Source: Deltaproteobacteria bacterium (GTDB lineage: Bacteria; Desulfobacterota; Desulfobacteria; Desulfobacterales; JAUVVS01). Taken from it: a stretch of DNA of 29,813 bases. Where the stretch lies: positions 1 through 29,813 of the forward strand of contig JAUVVS010000001.1 in NCBI GenBank assembly GCA_030604545.1. The letters run 5' to 3'. Shown here piece after piece: positions 23,662-29,813 of the stretch. Numbering within the stretch: position 1 is the first letter of the stretch; each line of letters opens with the position of its first letter. The notes below the pieces were generated by a model, which was not told where the DNA came from, did not search any database, and saw only the letters and a list, made by a program, of their open reading frames with translations. A program made the translations under genes and the position numbers.

Positions 23662-24846
23662 ATGGTGAATTCCAACGAAAAGATAAGAATAATGCATTTA
23701 AACTCATACATTGGCTATGATGGTCCAAGCAGGGGGATCCTTGGCCAGATAAAGTATATGAACAGGAATAGATTCCAGCCCGTTATCTGCGAAATAAAAT
23801 CAACGAGACATCGGGAACTTATAAAAGTAATTGAAGATATGGGTTGTGAACATGTAAGCTTGTGTAGAAATAAATTCTATGATCTATACATAATCCTGAA
23901 ATTAGTATTGCTTCTCAAGAAGCAGAAAATTGATGTTTTAAACACCCATAATGCCATTGCCTGCTGGTACGGAAACATAGCTGCAAAAATCGCAAATATA
24001 CCCGTTGTGTTTACTCTCAGAAATAATCAGAGAGAGAATTACAAGTTGCTGTTAAAAAAAAGGTATCAGTCTCAAATTGCAATTATGCTTGACAGGTTCA
24101 CAATGAGGGTGGCTGACAAAATTGTTGCGGTATCCCAAAGATTAGAAAAGTTTTATATTGAGAATGAGGGCATACCTAAAGGGAAAATCATTACAATTAA
24201 CAATGCCATAGACTTAGAAACAATAGAACAATTTAAGAAGAATTATGACAGGGAAACCTTTAGAGCTGGAATGGGAATCGGGGGAGATATAACCGTCATA
24301 GGCATAGTCGGTGATCTTGTGGAGCGAAAGGGGCACGCTTGTCTGATCGAAGCCGCGAGAATTATATTAAAAACAAACGATAAGGTTGTCTTTCTAATCG
24401 TAGGAGATGGTCCCTTAAAGGCCGATTTGATTAAAAAAATTAATGATTATTCCATTTCTGATAACTTTGTTTTTACAGGGCATGTAAAGAATGTTTTTCA
24501 TCATGCGGCAGCGATGGACATATTCGTTTTGCCCTCTTTTGCAGAAGGAATTTCACGGGCACTGATGGAATCAATGGCAATGGGATTACCTTCAGTTTGT
24601 AGTCGTATCGATGGAAATTTGGAAGCCGTCAATGATGGTGAAACGGGGTTTATCTTTCCGGTAAACGACCATGAGTCCCTTGCCGATAAATTACTCTCTT
24701 TAATAAGAAATGAAAGGTTGAGAAAAGAAACAGGAGAAAAGGCGCGCGTGAAGGCAAAGGAAAAGTTCGATATGAGAAAGCTGGCGCGCGCGTACGAAGA
24801 GTTGTATATGGAACTGATTAATGAGTATTCCAACAGCAATAATTGA
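23662..24846 (+). CDS. Glycosyltransferase, GT4 family
   Basis: A 394-residue GT-B retaining glycosyltransferase. The N-terminal acceptor domain starts KIRIMHLNSYIGYDGPSRG. ADKIVAVSQR (151-160) and ITINNAID (177-184) mark the domain junction. The donor domain has GIVGDLVERKGH, LIVGDGPLKADL and the motif E295-x7-E303 in AEGISRALMESMAMGLPSV, intact here, unlike the GT4 at 1083. It should add one sugar to a lipid-linked intermediate in the cytoplasm. It begins 3 bases after the DUF362 gene and lacks a separate ribosome site, so it is probably coupled to it. Donor unknown. Confidence 0.87.
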   Translation: MVNSNEKIRIMHLNSYIGYDGPSRGILGQIKYMNRNRFQPVICEIKSTRHRELIKVIEDMGCEHVSLCRNKFYDLYIILKLVLLLKKQKIDVLNTHNAIACWYGNIAAKIANIPVVFTLRNNQRENYKLLLKKRYQSQIAIMLDRFTMRVADKIVAVSQRLEKFYIENEGIPKGKIITINNAIDLETIEQFKKNYDRETFRAGMGIGGDITVIGIVGDLVERKGHACLIEAARIILKTNDKVVFLIVGDGPLKADLIKKINDYSISDNFVFTGHVKNVFHHAAAMDIFVLPSFAEGISRALMESMAMGLPSVCSRIDGNLEAVNDGETGFIFPVNDHESLADKLLSLIRNERLRKETGEKARVKAKEKFDMRKLARAYEELYMELINEYSNSNN

Positions 24847-24891
24847 TGTGACGATTGTTTTTCAAAAAAATATCGGGGGGAATATCGTAAT

Positions 24892-26280
24892 ATGCAGGTG
24901 GCAATAATTGGAGCGGGAATCGCGGGTTTGACATTAGCGAAAAGGCTTTCTGAATATGGCATCAAGACAGTGTTGATAGAACGGGAAAATGCGGTGGGTG
25001 GTTTGGCCCGTAGTTTTAAATATGATAATGGTGCTACCTTTGATATTGGTCCACATCGATTCCACACTGATGATCCCGAGGTTAATCAATTTATAATGGA
25101 AACGCTCGATGAAGACCATATTATCATTGACAGAAACAGCCAGCTATTCCTTTTTGACAAGTATCTCCCATGGCCTTTGACGCCCAAAGGTTTGCTGTCG
25201 TTACCTTTGCACCTGTTCATTCGTTCGGGGATCGACTTGTTCATGAGGCGAAAGGCCCGGACTGAATCTTTTGAGGACTATATCATTGAAAAATATGGTG
25301 GGACCCTGTACCAAGTTTTTTTCAAACCGTATACAGAGAAATTCATGGACTACGAATGTTCCAATCTGCATAAAGATTGGGCTACGACAGGCATCAACCG
25401 GGCCACCATTGACAAAAAAGTTGATACCGGTTCTTTAACTTCCCTGATCAAGTCAGTCCTGTTTGCTGGTGAAGCTGGTACAAAGTTCATTTATCCCAGA
25501 TCTGGGGGCATTGGCACATTTTCAGAGATATTGGCATCTAAAATTGAGAATTGTAATGGTCGCATTCTTTTGTCGACGCAAATAGCAAAATTTGTCTCAA
25601 ATGACCACAAAATTAGTACAATCGTAACCGATGTGGGTGAAGAGATCCCAGTAGAGCATGTATTCTGGTCGGGTTCTCTAATGTCACTCCGTTCGCTGGG
25701 CAACGCCCCGGAATTAGTTCCACGACTTCACTATATGTCCTCTATTTTCTTCAATTATTTAACGACTGCACAAATTGAACAAGGTTTCCAATGGTGTTAC
25801 TTCGGAGGTAAGGGGGCAGAAATAGACCGTGTCAGCGTGCCCCGAAATTTTAATCCGCAGTTGGTGCCTCAAGGGAAAGAGGGATTATGTGTCGAAGTCT
25901 CTTGCAACGAAGATTCGATTACTTGGAAGGATCCCGCGCGTTTGGATTGTATGTTGGAAACGTTTTTACTTCGGACCAACCTGCTCAATTCATTGGATCA
26001 AGTCGAAGACTACCATGTTGAGCATGTGCATGAGACCTATCCGCTGTATGTTTTGAATTATCCTCGCAAATTGAAGGCTATCTTTAATTGGGTCAACACA
26101 ACGTGGTCAAATATAACCCTGATTGGCCGCACAGGGCGGTTCTGGTACAACAATATGGACAACTCAATAGCCGCGTCGCTTCGCACGGCTGGAAGGTTTA
26201 TTAACGATTATAAAGAAGGTGCGTTGCGCCATGGAGACACATATTCAGCAGAAGATAGGTATCTGACAGGTAAAGATTAA
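24892..26280 (+). CDS. FAD-dependent amine-oxidase-type protein, UDP-galactopyranose-mutase-like
   Basis: A 462-residue flavoprotein. GAGIAGL (7-13) with a following IERENAVGG segment is the FAD-binding fold. GPHRFHTDDPEV (about 54-65) and the closing LIGRTGRFWYNNMDNSI match the layout of UDP-galactopyranose mutase (GPHIFHT and GR...YNNMD). It is about 80-90 residues longer than typical bacterial mutases and also resembles the COG1232 amine oxidase group. Mutases interconvert pyranose and furanose forms of nucleotide sugars in the cytoplasm, so a furanose donor is possible. A G-rich ribosome site (GGGGGGAA, about 24875-24882) precedes the ATG. Close neighbours are a GT4 gene and a methyltransferase. 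Confidence 0.72.
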   Translation: MQVAIIGAGIAGLTLAKRLSEYGIKTVLIERENAVGGLARSFKYDNGATFDIGPHRFHTDDPEVNQFIMETLDEDHIIIDRNSQLFLFDKYLPWPLTPKGLLSLPLHLFIRSGIDLFMRRKARTESFEDYIIEKYGGTLYQVFFKPYTEKFMDYECSNLHKDWATTGINRATIDKKVDTGSLTSLIKSVLFAGEAGTKFIYPRSGGIGTFSEILASKIENCNGRILLSTQIAKFVSNDHKISTIVTDVGEEIPVEHVFWSGSLMSLRSLGNAPELVPRLHYMSSIFFNYLTTAQIEQGFQWCYFGGKGAEIDRVSVPRNFNPQLVPQGKEGLCVEVSCNEDSITWKDPARLDCMLETFLLRTNLLNSLDQVEDYHVEHVHETYPLYVLNYPRKLKAIFNWVNTTWSNITLIGRTGRFWYNNMDNSIAASLRTAGRFINDYKEGALRHGDTYSAEDRYLTGKD

Positions 26281-26285
26281 CCAAT

Positions 26286-27041
26286 ATGAACGACAATCAT
26301 TATCAGAAATTGGTTCAAGAAAAAGGGAATACTAAGCTTGCCAGTTGCGGTTACACAGACCGCTTCGATCCCTTCGTATTAAACAAGAATTCCCGTCTCC
26401 GGGAGTTGTATGGTGGTTTGTTCAGTTCATTTCTGAACGATATTCCCTGCAATAAGTTGTTGGATATAGGTTGTGGTACCGGGATCTACTTTGACGTCCT
26501 TGCCACCTATTCAGATCACATCGAGGCAATAGACCTTTCCAAAGAAATGATACAAGTGGCGCGGGAATATTGCCTACAGAATGGTTTGACAAATATCCAT
26601 CCTCGGATGGGCTCAGCGGAATTTCTTGAGTACGAGGATGAAAGGTTTGATGTTGTTATTGAACTCGATGTGCTTCATCATATTAGCGATTTAAAAAAAA
26701 CTCTGTCTGAGATCTACCGGGTGCTAAAGCCCGGCGGCCATTTTCTTGTCTTTGAACCAAACATTTGCAATCCTTTGATGTTTCTTGCCCATGCTCTGCC
26801 TGTAGAGGAGCGCCTGGCTCTTGGGCGTAACCGACCAGGGAAATTGATCACATTGCTTGAGGAACGATTTGACACTGTTCACTGGGAGGGTGTCTGTGCC
26901 TTGATCACACACACCAAAGGGGTTAAGCGATTCATTTTAGATAGATATTTAAAGCTTTGGAAACTCTCTGGCGTGAAACGATGTTACCCACGGCAGGCTT
27001 GGTTGGGAATTAAATCAATAGATTCAAAAAATGGACTTTAA
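26286..27041 (+). CDS. SAM-dependent methyltransferase, class I
   Basis: A 251-residue soluble protein. LLDIGCGTG (58-66) is motif I, EAIDLS the acidic loop, FDVVIELDVLHHI motif IV and YRVLKPGGHFLVFEPN motif V, all in the Methyltransf_11 style. The last 11 bases overlap the radical SAM gene, so the two are likely translated together. The acceptor may be a sugar or a lipid-linked intermediate. It is unlike the methyltransferase at 243 outside the common motifs. Confidence 0.83.
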   Translation: MNDNHYQKLVQEKGNTKLASCGYTDRFDPFVLNKNSRLRELYGGLFSSFLNDIPCNKLLDIGCGTGIYFDVLATYSDHIEAIDLSKEMIQVAREYCLQNGLTNIHPRMGSAEFLEYEDERFDVVIELDVLHHISDLKKTLSEIYRVLKPGGHFLVFEPNICNPLMFLAHALPVEERLALGRNRPGKLITLLEERFDTVHWEGVCALITHTKGVKRFILDRYLKLWKLSGVKRCYPRQAWLGIKSIDSKNGL

Positions 27042-28491
27042 AGTTACACTCATAAACCCACCACTGGTGTATAACGCTGGTGATGCCTATGGCAGTATTC
27101 CTTTTATGCCAACCGGTTTATTGTATCTGGCAGGATATTTGGAATCAAACGGTGTAGATGTTTCCATCATTGACGGGTTTGGCTTATCTCCACGCCAGTT
27201 TTACCAAATTGACAGCAAACTTATTGGCAATGGGTTAAGAGAGGAAGAGATAGCCGAACGCCTTGACGGTGAAAAACTCGTGGGTATCTCTGTTCATTCC
27301 GGCATGTCTCATTCGATTGCGCTGCGATTGGCCCAAACTATCAAGAAACGACTTCCTTCGGTTACTCTGGTCGCCGGTGGAAGCCAAGCGAGCGTGGTTT
27401 ACAAAGATTTCCTTGAAGGAGGGTTTGACTACGTTTGCATTGGAGAGGGGGAAAATTCTCTTTTTGCCTTGGTGAAATATCTTCGAGATGGGCAAGGAAG
27501 TCTCTCAAGCATACCGGGTTTGGCCTATCACGGGATGGCACCGAGTCCATGCGTTTTCGAAGAGGACCTTGACCATTTTGCATTTGGCGCATTGCAGATG
27601 CTTCCATTGCATATCTACTGGAGCTTTGGAATGCAGCATGCACCAACCCAGGGGAAATTCATGGTAATAACTACCTCGCGAGGATGTATTTACAACTGCC
27701 GTTTTTGTACTACACCGAAACTTCACGGACGTAAATGGCGAACACGGTCGGCCAAAAACATCGTAGATGAAATACAATCAGCCGTTGAAAGTTACGGAAT
27801 TGAAGATGTTATCATTCAAGATGAACTTTTTGGCTTTCGAAAAGAAAGCGCGCGTGATTTTGCTTATGAGATTATAAACCGCAATCTGAAGATACGAATT
27901 TCTCTACCATCTGGAATGAAGGTAGAGACAACCGACGAAGAGACGCTTGCCTTATTAAGACAGGCCGGATTACATTATTTAGTTTTTGCTCCTGAAAGCG
28001 GCTCGAAACGCGTACTTAAAAAAATGAATAAGCCGATGAATTTCGAAAAGCTGTTCCGTTTGGTCTCGTTTGCTGGTGACATAGGAATTAAAGTGGGGTG
28101 CTTTTTCGTCATTGGCTTTGAAGATGAAAACGATGAAGACCGGAGAATGACCAAAGATTTGGTGGTGAAGCTGACAAAGTTGGGGGTGGATGAGGTAAGC
28201 CTGTTTATCTGGTCGCCTCTGCCGGGCGCAGCTGCGTTTGAAAGCGAAACCGGCTGGTCTCGATACGAGGATCTGAACTGGAGCCCTACGTGGCGCAAGG
28301 ATTACAATAAACTAAATAAATTCCGCAACAAATTGTATAAACGGTGGCTTCTTACAAAAGTTTTCTATCACCCTGTCAACTCTATGCGGCTGGCTTTCAA
28401 CGTCTTTACCGGTCGTTTCCAACTCAAAAGCGAGATGGCTTTCCATCGAGTGCTACGCTCTTATTTAAACAAAAACAGTACCCCACCTTGA
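27031..28491 (+). CDS. Radical SAM protein with N-terminal B12-binding-like domain
   Basis: A 486-residue protein of the B12-binding/radical SAM class (BchE/P-methylase type). The N-terminal domain (1-170) has KVTLINPPLVY, PTGLLYLAGYLE, IIDGFG and VAGGSQASV, as in cobalamin-binding domains. The radical SAM core has the cluster motif C219-x3-C223-x2-C226 (SRGCIYNCRFC), which binds the [4Fe-4S] cluster and SAM. The DELFG and FAPESGSKRVLKKMNK segments that follow are typical. Known relatives methylate unactivated carbons or form C-C/C-P bonds, so a rare C-methylation of a sugar or lipid is possible. The product is not predictable. The ATG lies inside the preceding methyltransferase gene (11-base overlap). 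A soluble cytoplasmic enzyme needing anaerobic or low-oxygen conditions. Confidence 0.85.
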   Translation: MDFKVTLINPPLVYNAGDAYGSIPFMPTGLLYLAGYLESNGVDVSIIDGFGLSPRQFYQIDSKLIGNGLREEEIAERLDGEKLVGISVHSGMSHSIALRLAQTIKKRLPSVTLVAGGSQASVVYKDFLEGGFDYVCIGEGENSLFALVKYLRDGQGSLSSIPGLAYHGMAPSPCVFEEDLDHFAFGALQMLPLHIYWSFGMQHAPTQGKFMVITTSRGCIYNCRFCTTPKLHGRKWRTRSAKNIVDEIQSAVESYGIEDVIIQDELFGFRKESARDFAYEIINRNLKIRISLPSGMKVETTDEETLALLRQAGLHYLVFAPESGSKRVLKKMNKPMNFEKLFRLVSFAGDIGIKVGCFFVIGFEDENDEDRRMTKDLVVKLTKLGVDEVSLFIWSPLPGAAAFESETGWSRYEDLNWSPTWRKDYNKLNKFRNKLYKRWLLTKVFYHPVNSMRLAFNVFTGRFQLKSEMAFHRVLRSYLNKNSTPP

Positions 28492-28587
28492 ATTCGTACA
28501 TGCAGGTCTGATTACCCAAGGCGAAAACGATAAGAACTCTTCTTGCCAGTCTCCGTTGGGCTGGCCAACCCTCCGTGTTACATTCAC
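28492..28587. other. Intergenic gap of 96 bases
   Basis: The longest gap of the window. GTTGG (28555-28559) and CCAAC (28565-28569) can form a weak 5-base hairpin without a T-run. I see no convincing promoter, terminator or small gene. Confidence 0.4.
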
Positions 28588-29813
28588 ATGAATTTTGTAA
28601 ATTATATGTCTGATGTCCTTTACATAGGAATTGCGGGATTAGGATGTATTGCCCTGCTAAGTTGCCAAGCCAAAAAATGGTACATGCTGTGGGTTGTCCT
28701 TGCTGTGTTTGCCGCGGTGATTATTTGGAAACAATTGTTGCCAGCTGGGCCAGTAGCGCAACTGTTGCCCGCCATTGTGGTCATGTTTCTCTTGCCGGGA
28801 TTTTTAGTTCTGGAGTTGGCATTTCCAGCTTTGGCACGAAAAATTGGTCCTCTGGAGCGTGGTCCGTTGCTGTTCGGCCTTTCCATGGGGATCTGGACGT
28901 TAATTGCGGCAGTAGCCTATCGGGCACAGCTGTCCAGTGACCTGGTAATCGGTGGTGTTCTGGTCGGCGATATACTTGGCCTGGTAGCGATTTTTATTAC
29001 TATGTTCCGATATAAAGATTCAAAACCTCTTCCCGAGGAAAATGATCAGCTTGACTATGTTAAGTTATCCTATTTTATATGCTTGATTGTCATTCTGCTG
29101 ATTGTTGCAGGAGTGGTTGGCTTCAGTGCTGAATTTCAACGGTATGATTTTGATTCCAGCTTTCATTTGGCAGGTTACCATAAGATTGCCGATAACGTCA
29201 AAATCATAGGTGGCAATGCATTTTTAGGACCTGAATATTCTTATTTAACACACTATATTGCTCATCCATGGTACCTGGTATTCGGTTTGTCTGCTCGTCT
29301 GGCTCACACAAATGTTGCTTGGCTCTACGTATGTCTTGCGACCATACTAACACCCCTGTTTTTTCTTAGTTTTTATTCCCTGTTAAAAGTGCTGACGAAA
29401 GACAATTGGATAGCGATAATTGGAACCTTGCTGGTCATAGGTCCCTGGGTTTCCAAAATGGCATTAAGTTGGGGACCACCTATGGGTACTTTCTATCTTC
29501 AGTTTTTGCCTTACCCGGGCACATATACCCAATTAATATTGTTTCCTTTGTGGCTTGCTTATTGTTTCCGGTACATACGCTCTCGAACATCAGAGGAGTG
29601 GGCTGTAGTAGTCTTATTGGCTATAGCTGCAATGGGAGGCCATCCTGAATGTCTTTTAGTGGTACCCTACAGTATCGGTATTTTATTTATTGTTTCGATG
29701 TTTTTCCTTACCACGCGCCGTGACAGGATTAAAACCCTTGCTCTTGTTGCTGTGATCGTCATTTTTGCGGCTATAATCGCTTATCTGACACTTAACCCGG
29801 TTGGCAAGGAATT
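28588..29813 (+). CDS. Multi-pass membrane protein, GT-C-like, incomplete at the right edge
   Basis: The frame stays open from ATG 28588 for 408 codons to the window end, so the protein is longer. It is strongly hydrophobic, with about ten membrane segments by eye: near residues 12-27, 32-48, 58-80, 95-112, 118-140, 160-180, 225-240, 245-265, 275-290 and 310-330. YDFDSSFHL (186-194) places Asp187 and Asp189 after a helix, where GT-C enzymes often carry the catalytic acid. GPWVSKM and GGHPEC follow. These features suggest a third GT-C glycosyltransferase that uses a lipid-linked sugar, but the family (for example DUF6541-like) is not certain. There is no obvious ribosome site; ATG 28606 is an alternative start. 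Confidence 0.7.
   Translation, partial: MNFVNYMSDVLYIGIAGLGCIALLSCQAKKWYMLWVVLAVFAAVIIWKQLLPAGPVAQLLPAIVVMFLLPGFLVLELAFPALARKIGPLERGPLLFGLSMGIWTLIAAVAYRAQLSSDLVIGGVLVGDILGLVAIFITMFRYKDSKPLPEENDQLDYVKLSYFICLIVILLIVAGVVGFSAEFQRYDFDSSFHLAGYHKIADNVKIIGGNAFLGPEYSYLTHYIAHPWYLVFGLSARLAHTNVAWLYVCLATILTPLFFLSFYSLLKVLTKDNWIAIIGTLLVIGPWVSKMALSWGPPMGTFYLQFLPYPGTYTQLILFPLWLAYCFRYIRSRTSEEWAVVVLLAIAAMGGHPECLLVVPYSIGILFIVSMFFLTTRRDRIKTLALVAVIVIFAAIIAYLTLNPVGKE

Noticed and set aside
24501..25067. A 188-codon open frame on the minus strand across the GT4/flavoprotein junction
   Set aside because: It lies opposite two well-supported genes, has a low-complexity Ser/Ala-rich translation and shows no family motifs.
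28555..28569. GTTGG/CCAAC hairpin before the last gene
   Set aside because: Only five base pairs and no T-run, so not supportable as a terminator.
1..29813. CRISPR arrays, tRNA or rRNA genes, insertion sequences
   Set aside because: I looked for regular short repeats, clover-leaf ends and transposase-like frames and saw none.

Overview
The window is one long stretch of surface-polysaccharide (O-antigen, capsule or exopolysaccharide type) biosynthesis genes. All 26 coding regions lie on the + strand, most are separated by less than 50 bases, and several stop and start codons overlap. The first gene enters from the left edge and the last runs off the right edge. I see no rRNA, tRNA, transposase, integrase or CRISPR array. 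Undecaprenyl-phosphate-type glycosyltransferases, an O-antigen ligase/polymerase-like protein and a CDP-3,6-dideoxyhexose pathway suggest a Gram-negative bacterium. A REP-like palindrome and a radical SAM protein would fit an anaerobic Desulfobacterota-like lineage, but this is only inference. Base composition is uneven: one sampled 60-base row is about 25% G+C (row 11821) and another about 52% (row 2401), as expected of a cluster assembled from several sources.

Layout. 2-6486: the end of a perosamine-synthase-like aminotransferase, a methyltransferase, a GT4 glycosyltransferase, a zinc-type sugar methyltransferase, a GDP-mannose-hydrolase-like NUDIX protein, a GDP-mannose 4,6-dehydratase homologue and a GT-B-type transferase. 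This looks like a GDP-6-deoxyhexose or amino-sugar section. 6536-12018: an O-antigen ligase/polymerase-like membrane protein, a GT39-type GT-C enzyme, a GtrB-like polyprenyl-phosphate glycosyltransferase, an RmlC-like epimerase and a sugar reductase. 12052-14134: a DprE1/DprE2-like pair, known elsewhere for 2-epimerising a polyprenyl-phosphate-linked ribose to arabinose, followed by a possible terminator. 14233-21072: a second GT-C protein, then CDP-glucose 4,6-dehydratase, the iron-sulfur/PMP 3-dehydrase (E1), a second GtrB-like GT2, glucose-1-phosphate cytidylyltransferase and a second reductase. This is the core of CDP-3,6-dideoxyhexose synthesis. 21096-28491: an ATP-grasp-like protein of unknown function, a DUF362 protein, a GT4 enzyme, a UDP-galactopyranose-mutase-like flavoprotein, a methyltransferase and a radical SAM protein. 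28588-end: a third large multi-pass GT-C-like protein, incomplete.

How they may work together: cytoplasmic enzymes make GDP- and CDP-activated deoxy sugars, and GT4/GT-B enzymes build the repeat unit. The two GtrB-like enzymes and the DprE1/DprE2 pair would make lipid-linked single sugars, which the GT-C proteins add on the outer side of the membrane. No Wzx flippase, ABC exporter, initiating sugar-phosphate transferase or E3 reductase for the dideoxy pathway is visible here. The points most worth checking are the DprE1/E2 pair, the GtrB gene embedded in the dideoxyhexose genes, the ATP-grasp/DUF362 neighbours, and a GMD homologue with Asn where the catalytic Glu is expected.
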